Assembly: GCF_020164485.1 (NCBI RefSeq)
Contig: NZ_JAIQZA010000039.1
Span: 1-35,605, forward strand
Length of the DNA: 35,605 nucleotides
Source of the DNA: Salegentibacter tibetensis
Lineage (GTDB): Bacteria > Bacteroidota > Bacteroidia > Flavobacteriales > Flavobacteriaceae
Reading direction: 5' to 3'
The notes beneath the pieces are model-generated. The model saw only the letters and a program-made list of their open reading frames with translations, searched no databases and had not been told where the DNA came from. Made by a program: the position numbers and the translations under genes. Shown piece after piece: positions 1 through 8,777 of this stretch (its first letter is position 1; each line of letters starts with the position of its first letter).

Positions 1-66
1 GTTAATGAATATTTGGAGCACCATCGTCGAGATTCGAGTGATAACTCCAATTTCATATTGGAATAG
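1..66 (+). CDS. 3' end of an unidentified protein (partial)
   Basis: An open frame enters from the left edge and ends with TAG at 64-66, giving a 21-residue tail that begins VNEYLEHHRRDSS. A small GGGAC/GTCCC hairpin (71-85) follows the stop, as expected for a gene end. The tail is too short to name. In flavobacteria murI often lies next to ompH, but nothing in these residues proves that identity, and the orientation here is convergent with ompH. Confidence 0.4.
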   Translation, partial: VNEYLEHHRRDSSDNSNFILE

Positions 67-89
67 CTTGGGGACTTTCAGTCCCTAGT

Positions 90-121
90 AAAAAAACCTC
101 TGCACTTTGAGTGCAGAGTGG
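90..121 (-). terminator. Rho-independent terminator of ompH
   Basis: A 9-bp perfect stem (98-106 with 110-118) has a 3-nt loop. On the - strand it is followed by a T-run, the complement of the A-run at 90-96. It lies just past the ompH stop and may also stop + strand transcription from the left-edge gene. Confidence 0.8.
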
Positions 122-144
122 TTTAGTACTATTTTCTATTAAAA

Positions 145-669
145 CTACTCTTCTGCGCTAGCAGCAGGAATTACAATTCCCATTTTATTCATTACTTTTT
201 GAGTAATATCATATTCTTCGGCGGAAAAAGCAAGACTGTTTCCCCCGGCGTGAAGAATTTGGGTGAAACCTTCCTCCTGGATTACAGCACGCATTGCGGT
301 ATCAATCCTTTGGTAAAGTGGGTCGGTAAGTTCATTTCTGCGCATCTGCATCATTAGCTGGGCCCTTTGTCTATATTGCTTAATTTCGTTTTCCAACTCT
401 ATTATTTCAGATTCACTCTCCTGCCGGGCTTCGTTAGCGAGGCTTTCTGCATTGGCCTGATAGGTTTTTACCAGGCTATCATATTGCTGAACATTATTTT
501 GGAAATCCTTTTGTAATTCCTGGTCATAAGCTTGCATCCCTGCATTTACTTCTTCCATTTCGGGCATTTGTGAGAGGATGTAATCGGTGTCTATAGTTCC
601 TACTTTGGTTTGTGCACTTGCAAAAACGCTAAAACATAAAAAGGCTATCAATAAACTGCTTCGTATCAT
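145..669 (-). CDS. OmpH/Skp family periplasmic chaperone
   Basis: A 174-residue protein with a signal peptide (hydrophobic segment about 5-16, cleavage after ASA, mature start QTKVG). The mature start VGTIDTDYILSQMPE is the usual opening of OmpH/Skp proteins. A long charged, Gln/Glu-rich region at about 40-120 should form the coiled-coil tentacles, and the C-terminal part returns to the beta body. Known role of the family: it holds unfolded outer-membrane proteins in the periplasm and passes them to BAM. The gene is monocistronic here, with its own TATATTTG promoter box upstream and a terminator downstream. The bamA/ompH cluster usual in the phylum is not visible beside it, so this may be a separate paralogue. 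Confidence 0.88.
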   Translation of the reverse strand: MIRSSLLIAFLCFSVFASAQTKVGTIDTDYILSQMPEMEEVNAGMQAYDQELQKDFQNNVQQYDSLVKTYQANAESLANEARQESESEIIELENEIKQYRQRAQLMMQMRRNELTDPLYQRIDTAMRAVIQEEGFTQILHAGGNSLAFSAEEYDITQKVMNKMGIVIPAASAEE

Positions 670-686
670 AATTAAATTGTTTTAGG

Positions 687-694
687 CAAATATA
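687..694 (-). promoter_or_regulatory. -7 promoter box of ompH
   Basis: On the - strand this reads TATATTTG, an exact match to the Bacteroidota -7 consensus TAnnTTTG, 18 nt before the ompH start codon. No clear TTG -33 box is seen at the expected distance. Confidence 0.6.
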
Positions 695-730
695 ATAGCA
701 GCTTTTAATTATTCATATTAAATCTTAAAA

Positions 731-1186
731 CTATTTCTCTCTTAAAACACTTTCGTTGTTTTCCACAAAATCTTTAAAATCTTTCATATACTGGTAGGAT
801 TGCTTTCTAAAGGCACCCGGTATAAAAATGCCCATTAATTTCATTAATCCACTAAACTTAAATTCGTTGCGCGAGATCCATAGAGTTTGATTTCCGGGAG
901 TTTCTTCAAAAAAGTTTTCCTGAATATTATATACACCTTTAGCGGTGTAATTTGCGTGAAACTGTTCAGGAAGATCGTTTGTTATAATGGTTTCTTCCAT
1001 TTCTATCTTTCGTTTTCCTATTTTATATTTCAGTTTATTCTTGGAGCCTTCTTCTCCCAAAATTCCGCTAATAGGGTTCATAGAGATAAATCCACGTTGC
1101 CAATGCTTGATGTTATCTGGATTACTATATTTCTCAATAACTTCGGTACGGGGCTTCGCTATCTTTATCTCACTGGTAAATTTCAT
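731..1186 (-). CDS. SRPBCC (START/polyketide cyclase-like) family protein
   Basis: A 151-residue cytoplasmic protein without a signal peptide. The start MKFTSEIKIAKPRTEVIEKY followed by 'NPDNIKHWQRGF' is the typical first strand and helix of the SRPBCC helix-grip fold (AHSA1/START-like). The C-terminal stretch from about residue 110 with KQSYQYMKDFKDFVE fits the long closing helix that covers the hydrophobic pocket. These proteins bind small hydrophobic ligands, and the ligand cannot be read from the sequence. It stands alone between ompH (same strand, 61-nt gap) and a divergent operon. Confidence 0.75.
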   Translation of the reverse strand: MKFTSEIKIAKPRTEVIEKYSNPDNIKHWQRGFISMNPISGILGEEGSKNKLKYKIGKRKIEMEETIITNDLPEQFHANYTAKGVYNIQENFFEETPGNQTLWISRNEFKFSGLMKLMGIFIPGAFRKQSYQYMKDFKDFVENNESVLREK

Positions 1187-1285
1187 GGTTTAGTTTTAAT
1201 TTACCTAAAAGGTAATCTTCTTTCTTTTGCTTAAAGAATATATTTAGAATACTTTTTAGTGACCTGGAATCGTTTAGGTATAAGC

Positions 1286-1316
1286 TTGTAGAACCTACAA
1301 TGAATTCTTATTTTTG
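1286..1316 (+). promoter_or_regulatory. Promoter of the PPIase-MoxR operon
   Basis: TTG at 1286-1288 and TATTTTTG at 1309-1316 are 20 nt apart, matching the Bacteroidota TTG/TAnnTTTG promoter. The predicted transcript start is near 1321, about 60 nt before the first gene. Confidence 0.7.
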
Positions 1317-1381
1317 CCCAAGTGCAAATTGCAGGCTGTTAGTCATTTAAGAATGGTATGTAAATTGCTATCTCAACATTG

Positions 1382-2248
1382 ATGGATTTGAAGATATCAC
1401 CTGTTTTTATATATACTTTGCTAGCCGGTTTTATGCTTGCAGGTTGTTCTTATTTTGAAAAAGAAGAAGATCGTAAAGTAGTGGTAAGGGTTAATGATTC
1501 CTATTTATATGAGGAAGATATTGATGCCTTAATAAACGAGAATACCTCTAAAGAAGACAGTACTATTATAGTTTCCAGTTATATTACGCGCTGGGCTACG
1601 CAGCAATTGCTTATAGATAGGGCGCAGTTAAACCTTCCTGAAAGTCAGCAAAAGGAATTCAGGGATCTTATAGAAAATTACAAAAACGAGCTTTATACCA
1701 GCGCATACAAAGATGCAGTAGTTGGCAGGCAGTTGGATAGCACCTTAACAGCCGAAGAAATGCAAACTTATTTTGAAGAAAATAAAGGCAACTTTAAGCT
1801 TACCGAAGATTTACTGAAATTAAGATATGTAAACCTGGCAGAGAATAACACCAATGTAAATGAAATAAAAGCTTACCTCAACCGCTTTAATGATAGAGAT
1901 AAAGAGGAACTTGATAGGCTTTCACTTCAGTTTAAAAATTATTCTTTGAATGATTCGGTTTGGGTAAAATTAAAAACGGTTTACGATAAGATTCCTACCC
2001 TTTCTTCAAATCATAGAGATAAACTTTTAAACAAATCTAATTTTCTTCAGGTAGAAGATTCATTAGGTGTATATTTGATTTATATAAAGGATGTTTTAGA
2101 ACGTGGGCAGGATGCTCCTTTTGAGTATGCTGCGCCTACCATAGAAAAGATTTTGCTTAATAAGCGAAAACTTAATTTAATAAAAGAACTGGAAAAAGAT
2201 ATTACAAAAGATGCAATTAAAAATGAACAATTTGAAATCTATAATTAA
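1382..2248 (+). CDS. SurA-like periplasmic lipoprotein (peptidyl-prolyl isomerase-associated chaperone)
   Basis: A 288-residue lipoprotein: hydrophobic signal, then lipobox LAGC with Cys22 as the lipidation site. The mature part starts with VVVRVNDSYLYEEDIDALI, the pattern of the SurA/PpiD N-terminal chaperone domain, followed by helices rich in charged residues. No clear parvulin catalytic domain is visible, so a chaperone role is more likely than isomerase activity. A TTG at 1379 directly precedes ATG 1382; the ATG is preferred. The stop lies inside the start of the next gene (26-nt overlap), so translation is probably coupled with the SurA-like isomerase. Inference: both act in outer-membrane protein folding. 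Confidence 0.78.
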   Translation: MDLKISPVFIYTLLAGFMLAGCSYFEKEEDRKVVVRVNDSYLYEEDIDALINENTSKEDSTIIVSSYITRWATQQLLIDRAQLNLPESQQKEFRDLIENYKNELYTSAYKDAVVGRQLDSTLTAEEMQTYFEENKGNFKLTEDLLKLRYVNLAENNTNVNEIKAYLNRFNDRDKEELDRLSLQFKNYSLNDSVWVKLKTVYDKIPTLSSNHRDKLLNKSNFLQVEDSLGVYLIYIKDVLERGQDAPFEYAAPTIEKILLNKRKLNLIKELEKDITKDAIKNEQFEIYN

Positions 2249-3668
2249 AACCACCGGCTTTATTATGGCCGTTTTATTTGGGTTTTCCGGTTATTCACAG
2301 GATGTGATTGTGACCGATAGTACTGCAATACAGCCCGAAGATGAGATCGCTCAAAATACCGTTGCCGAAGTGAGTAGCTCAGAGCGTAGAAAAGTAGACG
2401 GAATTGCGGCAGTAATTGGCGATTATATTATCCTTGATAGTGATGTAGATATGATGTATAAGGATATGCAAAGTCAGGGAATGTCTACAGCAGATGTTAA
2501 CGATTGCCAGCTTGCAGGTTCTCTTATGGAAAACAAACTTTATGCGCATCATGCCATCCAGGATAGTATTATTATTATGGATGCTGAAGTTAATAACTAT
2601 ATTGATCAGCAAATTTCTGAAATGGTAAGGCAGGTAGGTTCTATTGAGAAAGTCCTGGAATTCTATAATAAAGAAAGTGAAGCTGAATTTAGAAGTGAAT
2701 TGTTTGAGCTTAATAAAGAGCGCCAGTTGGCCAGCCGTATGCAGCAACGAATTATTGAAGCCGTAGAAATTACTCCGGAAGAAGTAAGGGCTTATTATGA
2801 AAGTATTCCCGAAGATGAGCGTCCGGTTTTTGGAGAAGAAGTAGAGCTTTCCCAAATTATAGTAGAGCCTGAAATTCCGGAAAGTGAAAAGAAAAAAGTA
2901 ATAGATCGTTTAAACGATTTTAGAGCCGATGTTTTAGATAACGACGCTAGTTTTGCTACCAAGGCTGTACTTTATTCACAAGATCCCGGAAGTGCCCGGG
3001 AAGGTGGTAGAATTTCTCTTTCCAGAAAAGATAATTTTGTAAAAGAATTTAAGGATGTAGCCTTTTCCCTGCAGGCAGGGGAGGTAAGCGAACCATTTGA
3101 AACTGAATTTGGATACCACATTATCCAGGTAGATAGAATTAGAGGACAAAATGTAGATCTAAGACATATCCTGCTTATTCCAGATGTTACCAATGCCTCT
3201 GTTGCAGAAGCTAAAGCAAAAATAGACAGCATAAGAAAAAGGGTAGACGAAGGCGTTTTGGATTTCGCTGAAGCCGCACGCGAATTCTCGGATGAGGAAG
3301 AAACAAGGTCAGATGGCGGGAAATTAATTAATCCCAGAACCGGCGATACCCGTTTTGAACTTTCCAAGATAGATCCTAAATTATATGATGAGGTAGGTGA
3401 TTTGCAGGAAGGTGAACTTTCTTTAAGAATGCGTGATCAGGATAGAACAGGACGTCCATTTTTTAAATTGATAAAAGTAAATAAAAGAATTCCTGAGCAC
3501 GAAGCCAATTATGCTACAGATTTTACTAAGATTAAAGAACTTGCGCTACGTGATAAGCAGTTGGAAGTTATAGAAGAATGGCAGAAAGAAAAAATAGGGG
3601 ATACCTATATTAAAGTGAACGGAAAGTTTAAAGACTGTGAGTATAGCAGTAACTGGTTAAAAAAATAG
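2223..3668 (+). CDS. SurA-like peptidyl-prolyl cis-trans isomerase with two parvulin domains
   Basis: About 481 residues with a signal peptide ending near GYSQ. The first domain after it (VDGIAAVIGDYIILDSDVD) is the SurA N-terminal chaperone start, and the following long helices carry MENKLYAHHAIQD. Two parvulin (rotamase) repeats follow. The first begins at about EVELSQIIVEPE and includes the typical DPGSAREGG and SEPFETEFGYHIIQVD blocks. The second begins at VDLRHILLIPD and includes FSDEEETRSDGG. Family role: periplasmic folding of outer-membrane barrels. ATG 2223 is preferred over ATG 2211 because it gives a compact signal peptide (MNNLKSIIK then a hydrophobic core). It overlaps the preceding lipoprotein gene. 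Confidence 0.9.
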   Translation: MNNLKSIIKTTGFIMAVLFGFSGYSQDVIVTDSTAIQPEDEIAQNTVAEVSSSERRKVDGIAAVIGDYIILDSDVDMMYKDMQSQGMSTADVNDCQLAGSLMENKLYAHHAIQDSIIIMDAEVNNYIDQQISEMVRQVGSIEKVLEFYNKESEAEFRSELFELNKERQLASRMQQRIIEAVEITPEEVRAYYESIPEDERPVFGEEVELSQIIVEPEIPESEKKKVIDRLNDFRADVLDNDASFATKAVLYSQDPGSAREGGRISLSRKDNFVKEFKDVAFSLQAGEVSEPFETEFGYHIIQVDRIRGQNVDLRHILLIPDVTNASVAEAKAKIDSIRKRVDEGVLDFAEAAREFSDEEETRSDGGKLINPRTGDTRFELSKIDPKLYDEVGDLQEGELSLRMRDQDRTGRPFFKLIKVNKRIPEHEANYATDFTKIKELALRDKQLEVIEEWQKEKIGDTYIKVNGKFKDCEYSSNWLKK

Positions 3669-3678
3669 CATTTTATCA

Positions 3679-4632
3679 ATGTCAGACGTTGCTCTTGTAG
3701 AAAAACTGGTAGTTAAACACCGGGATTTAAAGAAAGAAATTGCCAAAGTAATTATAGGGCAGGATGTGGTTGTAGACCAGATCCTGCTTTCTGTTTTTTC
3801 AGGGGGGCATTCGTTGCTGGTTGGGGTTCCCGGTCTGGCCAAAACCTTAATGGTAAATACCATTGCCCAGGCTTTAGGACTTGATTTTAAAAGAATACAG
3901 TTCACACCAGATCTTATGCCCAGTGATATTCTTGGGGCAGAGATACTGGACGAAAACAGAACTTTTAAATTTATAAAAGGCCCGGTTTTTTCAAACATAG
4001 TCCTTGCCGATGAAATTAACCGAACCCCACCAAAAACTCAGGCCGCTTTACTTGAAGCTATGCAGGAACGCTCTGTAACCGTAGCGGGACATAATTATCG
4101 CTTAGCGAATCCATATTTTGTACTGGCTACCCAAAACCCGATTGAGCAGGAGGGAACCTATCCCTTGCCTGAAGCTCAGCTTGACAGGTTTATGTTCTCT
4201 ATTCTTTTGGAATATCCAAGTTTTCAGGAAGAAGTAGATGTGGTAAAAAGCACAACTTCAGATAAAACACCAAAAATAAATGCTTTGTTTTCTGCGGAAG
4301 AAATCGTAGAAATTCAGCAATTAATTCGCCGAATTCCTGTGGCCGATAATGTGGTGGAATATGCCGTTAGACTGGTAGGTAAAACCAGGCCCGATTCTGC
4401 TGAAGCTCCCAAATTTGTTAAGAATTACCTCGATTGGGGTGCAGGCCCAAGAGCATCACAAAATCTTATCCTGGCTGCCAAATCCCACGCAGCGGTAAAT
4501 GGAAAATTCTCCCCTGATATTGAAGACGTGCAAGCCGTGGCTATTGGAATATTGAGACACAGAATCATTAAAAACTACAAGGCCGAAGCCGAAGGAGTCT
4601 CAGAAGAAAAAATTATCAGGGATCTTTACTAA
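3679..4632 (+). CDS. MoxR family AAA+ ATPase
   Basis: A 317-residue cytoplasmic AAA+ protein. Walker A is GVPGLAKT at 49-56, Walker B is IVLADEIN at 107-114, sensor-1 is the segment VLATQNPIEQEGTYPLPEAQ, and the C-terminal lid holds a GPRASQNL sensor-2 region. This matches the MoxR subfamily at its usual length. MoxR proteins act as chaperones for metal insertion or for assembly of VWA-domain proteins. It lies 10 nt after the SurA-like isomerase and overlaps the next gene by one base (TAATG), so it belongs to the same operon. No VWA/DUF58 (Bat) partner follows here. Confidence 0.92.
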   Translation: MSDVALVEKLVVKHRDLKKEIAKVIIGQDVVVDQILLSVFSGGHSLLVGVPGLAKTLMVNTIAQALGLDFKRIQFTPDLMPSDILGAEILDENRTFKFIKGPVFSNIVLADEINRTPPKTQAALLEAMQERSVTVAGHNYRLANPYFVLATQNPIEQEGTYPLPEAQLDRFMFSILLEYPSFQEEVDVVKSTTSDKTPKINALFSAEEIVEIQQLIRRIPVADNVVEYAVRLVGKTRPDSAEAPKFVKNYLDWGAGPRASQNLILAAKSHAAVNGKFSPDIEDVQAVAIGILRHRIIKNYKAEAEGVSEEKIIRDLY

Positions 4633-4949
4633 TGATACAAAGCTTCATTAAATATAGGATCTTAGTAAGTGTGCTTTTCTATATTTTATGGGGAAGCGAT
4701 TTTTTTACCAATGTTTTAGATCTAGATAAAGAAGTAAGTAGTTTTCTAAACTGGACAGCCGTTGGGATTCTTTTTATATTCTGGTTATTTATACTTATAG
4801 ATATGATTAAACAGAAAATTAAGAATAAAACCTTCTGGATCCTTTCTATGTTCTTTCTTCCTTTTTTCGCACCTGTGGTTTATTTATTCAGAAGAAAAAA
4901 TTTGCTACATCTGGAAAATAATATGTTCAGGAATTCAAAAAGCTCTTAA
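4632..4949 (+). CDS. Small integral membrane protein of unknown function
   Basis: A 105-residue protein with three predicted membrane segments (about 10-25, 40-58, 68-86) and a basic C-terminal end. The part TFWILSMFFLPFFAPVVYLF followed by RRK resembles the PLDc_N/cardiolipin-synthase N-terminal hairpin found in many small membrane proteins, but the match is weak. Its start overlaps the moxR stop by one base, so it is translated with moxR. Function unknown; any role with MoxR is inference. Confidence 0.65.
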   Translation: MIQSFIKYRILVSVLFYILWGSDFFTNVLDLDKEVSSFLNWTAVGILFIFWLFILIDMIKQKIKNKTFWILSMFFLPFFAPVVYLFRRKNLLHLENNMFRNSKSS

Positions 4950-5167
4950 TTTCTGTTTCCTTATCAAGAATGGGTTTAAATTCTGGTTTCTTTTCCCTTA
5001 CATACTGATTTTTCTGTAATTCACTTTCTTTAATTTGCGAAATTCATAATATTCAACCTTGTTATTATTTTTAGTTAAATTTTACCTACCATAAATTATG
5101 AAATGTAAAATTATTTTCATTAAATTTTGATAATCACCTCTTATTTTCAAAATCCGTTCGAAATCCT

Positions 5168-5175
5168 TAAATTTG
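5168..5175 (+). promoter_or_regulatory. -7 promoter box of aconitase
   Basis: TAAATTTG fits TAnnTTTG and lies 31 nt before the aconitase ATG. A T-rich stretch (TTTTC near 5144-5148) stands at -33 position instead of TTG. The remaining intergenic DNA 4950-5206 is AT-rich and shows no other signal. Confidence 0.6.
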
Positions 5176-5206
5176 CGAGACTTTTTTAGAACAAATACAC
5201 AATAAT

Positions 5207-7474
5207 ATGGCATACGATATTGATATGATCAAGAAGGTTTACAGCCAAATGGCCGAACGTGTGAATACTGCACGTGAGGTGGTTGGAAAACCTTTAACCC
5301 TTTCAGAAAAAATCCTTTATTCACATTTATGGGATGGGGCGGCCAAAGAGGCCTACAAAAGAGGAAAAGACTATGTAGAATTTTCACCAGACAGGATTGC
5401 CTGCCAGGATGCAACTGCCCAAATGGCTTTGTTGCAATTTATGCAGGCCGGGAAAAAACAGGTTGCTGTACCAACAACGGTGCATTGTGATCATCTTATC
5501 CAGGCCAAAATGGGAGCAGCAATAGATTTGCAGGCTGCCAATAAATCAAGTAGCGAAGTTTTTGATTTTCTTGAATCTGTTTCTAATAAATACGGAATTG
5601 GTTTCTGGAAACCCGGTGCAGGGATTATTCACCAGGTTGTATTAGAAAACTACGCATTCCCTGGAGGAATGATGATTGGTACCGATTCTCACACGGTAAA
5701 TGCCGGCGGACTTGGAATGGTTGCGATTGGTGTTGGTGGAGCTGATGCGGTAGATGTAATGGCCGGAATGCCGTGGGAACTTAAATTTCCAAAACTTATT
5801 GGGGTTAAACTAACCGGAAGCCTTTCCGGATGGACTGCCGCAAAAGATGTAATTTTAAAAGTAGCCGGAATCCTTACCGTAAAAGGTGGAACCGGAGCAA
5901 TTATAGAATATTTTGGTGAAGGTGCCCGCTCTATGTCGGCTACCGGAAAAGGAACTATTTGTAATATGGGAGCTGAAGTTGGTGCAACCACTTCAACTTT
6001 TGGTTACGATGAGTCTATGGACCGTTACCTCCGCGCTACAAACCGTGCAGATGTTGCTGATGCTGCAAACCAGGTTAGCGAACACCTTACGGGAGATGAC
6101 GAGGTTTACGCAAACCCAGAGCAGTATTTTGATGAACTAATTGAGATTAACCTCTCTGAGTTAAAACCTCACTTGAATGGACCGTTTACTCCAGATTTGG
6201 CGACTCCTATTTCTGAAATGGGCGCTAAAGCAAAAGAGAATGATTGGCCAATTAATGTAGATTGGGGGTTAATAGGTTCCTGTACCAACTCTTCTTACGA
6301 AGATCTTACCCGTGCGGCATCAATCGCCAAACAAGCGGTAGATAAAAAGGTAAAAGCGAAATCTGATTTTGGTATTAACCCTGGGTCAGAAACAATTCGT
6401 TATACAGCAGAACGTGATGGATTACTTCAAATTTTTGAAGATCTTGACGCAACTATTTTCACGAATGCCTGTGGGCCTTGTATCGGTCAGTGGGATCGTA
6501 GCGATAGAAAAGGTGAGGAAAAAAATACCATTGTACATTCCTTTAACCGAAACTTCTCTAAACGTGCCGATGGTAACCCAAATACACACGCTTTTGTAGG
6601 TTCTCCAGAAATGGTAGCTGCAATCGCAATTTCAGGTCGTTTAGATTTTGATCCTACCCGTGATAAATTGATGAACGAGGATGGCGAAGAAGTAATGTTA
6701 GATGAACCAACAGGAATTGAATTGCCAACCAAAGGTTTTGCAGTTGAAGATCCTGGATATATCGCGCCAAACGAGGATGGAGCAACTGTAGAAGTGAAAG
6801 TAGCTGAAGATAGTGAAAGACTTCAATTATTAACTCCTTTTGAGCCTTGGGACGGTAAAAACCTTACCGGAGCTAAATTGCTTATTAAAGCTTTTGGTAA
6901 ATGTACTACAGACCATATTTCTATGGCAGGGCCGTGGTTACGTTACAGAGGTCACTTAGATAATATTTCTAATAACTGTCTTATTGGAGCGATTAACGCC
7001 TTCAACAAAAAGACAAACTTTGTAAAAAGCCAGATTAACGGTGAGTACGATGGTGTTCCGGCTGTACAGCGTAAATATAAAAAAGAAGGTGTTCCAACCG
7101 TAGTGGTGGGAGATCATAACTATGGTGAAGGTTCTTCAAGAGAGCACGCGGCTATGGAGCCTCGTCACCTTGGAGTGAAAGTGGTACTGGTAAAATCTTT
7201 TGCTCGTATTCACGAAACCAATCTTAAGAAACAAGGTATGTTAGGATTGACTTTTGATAATGAGGCTGATTATGACCTTATTCAGGAAGACGATACTTTC
7301 AACTTTATAGATCTTGAGGATTTTGCTCCAGACAAGCAAATTACCGTAGAGATTGTTCATGCTGATGGTAGTAAAGACACTATTAAGACAAACCATACTT
7401 ATAACCAACCTCAAATTGAGTGGTATAAACATGGTTCTGCTTTAAATTTAATTAAGAAGCAAAACGCTGCTTAA
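5207..7474 (+). CDS. acn: Aconitate hydratase (aconitase)
   Basis: A 755-residue enzyme of the mitochondrial-type aconitase group. It converts citrate to isocitrate in the TCA cycle. The three [4Fe-4S] ligands are visible as Cys359 (GSCTNSS) and Cys422 and Cys425 (ACGPCIG). The swivel domain follows the linker, with [20 protein letters not shown] carrying the substrate-binding residues near 630-650. It is full length and has no frame problems. It is monocistronic: its own promoter box upstream and a long inverted-repeat terminator (7497-7625) downstream. Confidence 0.97.
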   Translation: MAYDIDMIKKVYSQMAERVNTAREVVGKPLTLSEKILYSHLWDGAAKEAYKRGKDYVEFSPDRIACQDATAQMALLQFMQAGKKQVAVPTTVHCDHLIQAKMGAAIDLQAANKSSSEVFDFLESVSNKYGIGFWKPGAGIIHQVVLENYAFPGGMMIGTDSHTVNAGGLGMVAIGVGGADAVDVMAGMPWELKFPKLIGVKLTGSLSGWTAAKDVILKVAGILTVKGGTGAIIEYFGEGARSMSATGKGTICNMGAEVGATTSTFGYDESMDRYLRATNRADVADAANQVSEHLTGDDEVYANPEQYFDELIEINLSELKPHLNGPFTPDLATPISEMGAKAKENDWPINVDWGLIGSCTNSSYEDLTRAASIAKQAVDKKVKAKSDFGINPGSETIRYTAERDGLLQIFEDLDATIFTNACGPCIGQWDRSDRKGEEKNTIVHSFNRNFSKRADGNPNTHAFVGSPEMVAAIAISGRLDFDPTRDKLMNEDGEEVMLDEPTGIELPTKGFAVEDPGYIAPNEDGATVEVKVAEDSERLQLLTPFEPWDGKNLTGAKLLIKAFGKCTTDHISMAGPWLRYRGHLDNISNNCLIGAINAFNKKTNFVKSQINGEYDGVPAVQRKYKKEGVPTVVVGDHNYGEGSSREHAAMEPRHLGVKVVLVKSFARIHETNLKKQGMLGLTFDNEADYDLIQEDDTFNFIDLEDFAPDKQITVEIVHADGSKDTIKTNHTYNQPQIEWYKHGSALNLIKKQNAA

Positions 7475-7496
7475 TTTAGTTTAGAGAATAATTTAT

Positions 7497-7625
7497 AGAG
7501 GCTGATTAATTTTGATCGTCCCGTCATTCTGAACTTGCTTCAGAATCTAAAATTCTTAGGAGTTAGACCTTGAAACAAGTTCAGGGTGACGCGGTGAAAA
7601 ATCAATTTTAATCAGCCTCTTTTTT
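7497..7625 (+). terminator. Aconitase terminator with a palindromic element in its loop
   Basis: The outer arms 7497-7515 and 7602-7620 are near-perfect inverted repeats (agaggctgatta core) ending in a T-run, as in an intrinsic terminator. The roughly 85-nt loop holds a second inverted repeat, 7522-7550 with 7563-7591 (24 of 29 matching), with the core CTGAACTTG. The same core is present at 21690-21763. Confidence 0.75.
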
Positions 7626-7648
7626 ATGCTTAAAATCCAGATGTTAAG

Positions 7649-7656
7649 TACCTTTG
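7649..7656 (+). promoter_or_regulatory. -7 promoter box of the TlpA-like gene
   Basis: TACCTTTG matches TAnnTTTG and lies 30 nt before the ATG of the thioredoxin-like gene. Confidence 0.55.
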
Positions 7657-7686
7657 TTTTCTACGTCTAAGTATTAAAATTCAGTA

Positions 7687-8250
7687 ATGAAAAAATTTTT
7701 CAGTAACCAGTGGACCAACATAATATTTATTGTTTTAATCCTTATTTTGATCATCCCGCAAACCCGCAAACCCATTCAGATTGTGGTAAACAAGGTTTTT
7801 GCGTTTAGCCCTTCTGTGACCGATGAAGAAGACAGGAAAGTACTGGAAAGTTATAGCTGGATACTTGAAACTGAATCGGGTAAAAAAATTGATTTTGCTG
7901 AATCTAAAGGAAAAGTGATCATCGTGAATTACTGGGCTACCTGGTGCCCTCCCTGCATTGCTGAAATGCCAAGTTTCCAGGAACTTTATGCCGATTATAA
8001 GGACGATGTGGAATTTTATTTTATTTCGGGCGAAGACCACGAAACAACCAACAATTTCTTGAAGCGAAAAGGCTATAATTTTTCGAGTTACAGGATGCTT
8101 TCTGAAGATCCAAAACCTTTAGATGGTTATACTTTGCCCTCTACTTACGTTATTGATAAAAACGGAACTATTGTGGTGGATAAAAAAGGCGCAGCCGATT
8201 GGAATAGCCAGAACTTTAGAAATTTGTTGAGCCAGCTTTTATTAGAATAA
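7687..8250 (+). CDS. TlpA-like membrane-anchored thioredoxin (disulfide reductase family)
   Basis: A 187-residue protein. One N-terminal membrane segment (about 11-25) anchors it with the thioredoxin domain in the periplasm. The active site is WCPPC (Trp86, Cys87, Cys90) in the context NYWATWCPPCIAEMPSFQ, and the cis-proline region is LPSTYVIDKNG near residue 150. These features place it in the TlpA/ResA/AhpC-TSA group that reduces disulfides in secreted proteins or in cytochrome c maturation. The substrate is not known; no cytochrome genes are adjacent. Confidence 0.88.
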   Translation: MKKFFSNQWTNIIFIVLILILIIPQTRKPIQIVVNKVFAFSPSVTDEEDRKVLESYSWILETESGKKIDFAESKGKVIIVNYWATWCPPCIAEMPSFQELYADYKDDVEFYFISGEDHETTNNFLKRKGYNFSSYRMLSEDPKPLDGYTLPSTYVIDKNGTIVVDKKGAADWNSQNFRNLLSQLLLE

Positions 8251-8281
8251 AAAAACGAGATTTTACTTTGAAATTTGGGCA

Positions 8282-8311
8282 TAAAAAAACCTCGAAGATA
8301 ACTTCGAGGTT
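8282..8311 (-). terminator. Terminator of the 4-Cys small protein gene
   Basis: A 10-bp stem (8288-8297 with 8302-8311) has a 4-nt loop and a T-run on the - strand (A-run at 8283-8289). A slightly decayed copy of the same structure is at 9192-9221. Confidence 0.75.
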
Positions 8312-8313
8312 TG

Positions 8314-8350
8314 GACCGACTGTTAATGCCCCAATCGTTAACAGCCAGTC
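8314..8350 (-). repeat. Conserved 13-bp hairpin after the 4-Cys gene, copy 1
   Basis: The arms 8314-8326 and 8338-8350 pair over 13 positions (two of them G-U type) around an 11-nt loop, tgccccaatcg. The hairpin abuts the stop codon of the gene and precedes its terminator. It is repeated almost base for base at 9224-9260. Confidence 0.7.
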
Positions 8351-8714
8351 ATAAATCTTCCATCAAATAATTTTCAATTTTTTCTTTCTGCTCAAGCAAC
8401 AGGTCGGTAATGTTGTGCGGAAGGTTTTCGGTATATAACAAATTGTAGTATTGCCCAACATTCTCTAGTTCATTATTATAGCATTTGTCCCATTCACCTG
8501 GCTTGATGGAGAAAAGATCCTGGAGAAAAGTGTCCATTTTCACAAAAGACAGTAAGCAAGAAATACCGGCCTGGTTAAGGGGGCACTTCTTATTTTCAAA
8601 ATAAGAACCGTCTATACATTCCCCCAACTCAAGTTTTATACTTTCACGTAAACCCTTTCTCAGAGTAATATTTTTTTTCTTCAAAACCTCCCCAGTGGTT
8701 TCAGACGTGGCCAT
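8349..8714 (-). CDS. Small protein of unknown function with four cysteines (intact copy of the duplicated module)
   Basis: A 121-residue soluble protein that I do not recognise. It has no signal peptide and no membrane segment. Cysteines are at 33, 44, 53 and 78, in the segment GECIDG...KKCPLNQAGISCLL and then DKCY, which could bind a metal or sense redox state; this is inference. The C-terminal half is rich in Glu and Leu and probably helical. The frame can be extended to a TTG at 8793, but the likely promoter box (8770-8777) lies downstream of that TTG, so ATG 8714 is chosen. It is divergent from a HTH-S24 regulator in the ancestral module, so it may be that regulator's target or partner. 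A decayed second copy lies at 9259-9357. Confidence 0.65.
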   Translation of the reverse strand: MATSETTGEVLKKKNITLRKGLRESIKLELGECIDGSYFENKKCPLNQAGISCLLSFVKMDTFLQDLFSIKPGEWDKCYNNELENVGQYYNLLYTENLPHNITDLLLEQKEKIENYLMEDL

Positions 8715-8769
8715 AAGGGAAGAATAGGTTTCCAACAAATTAGTGTTTGTTATATAAAGTCGGAGAATT

Positions 8770-8777
8770 CGAAGGTA
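8770..8777 (-). promoter_or_regulatory. Likely -7 box of the 4-Cys gene
   Basis: On the - strand this reads TACCTTCG, close to TAnnTTTG. The surrounding 16 bases are identical in the second module copy (box at 9414-9421), although most of that copy's gene is gone. Confidence 0.45.

Noticed and set aside
1-66. Naming the left-edge fragment murI from its position next to ompH
   Set aside because: Twenty-one residues are too few, and the orientation is not that of the usual ompH-murI pair. Left unnamed.
2379-2855. Long - strand open frame inside the SurA-like gene
   Set aside because: It is antisense to a clearly conserved protein and its translation has no domain; it is a codon-usage shadow. 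The same applies to other long opposite-strand frames inside aconitase, accA, tgt and the split transketolase.
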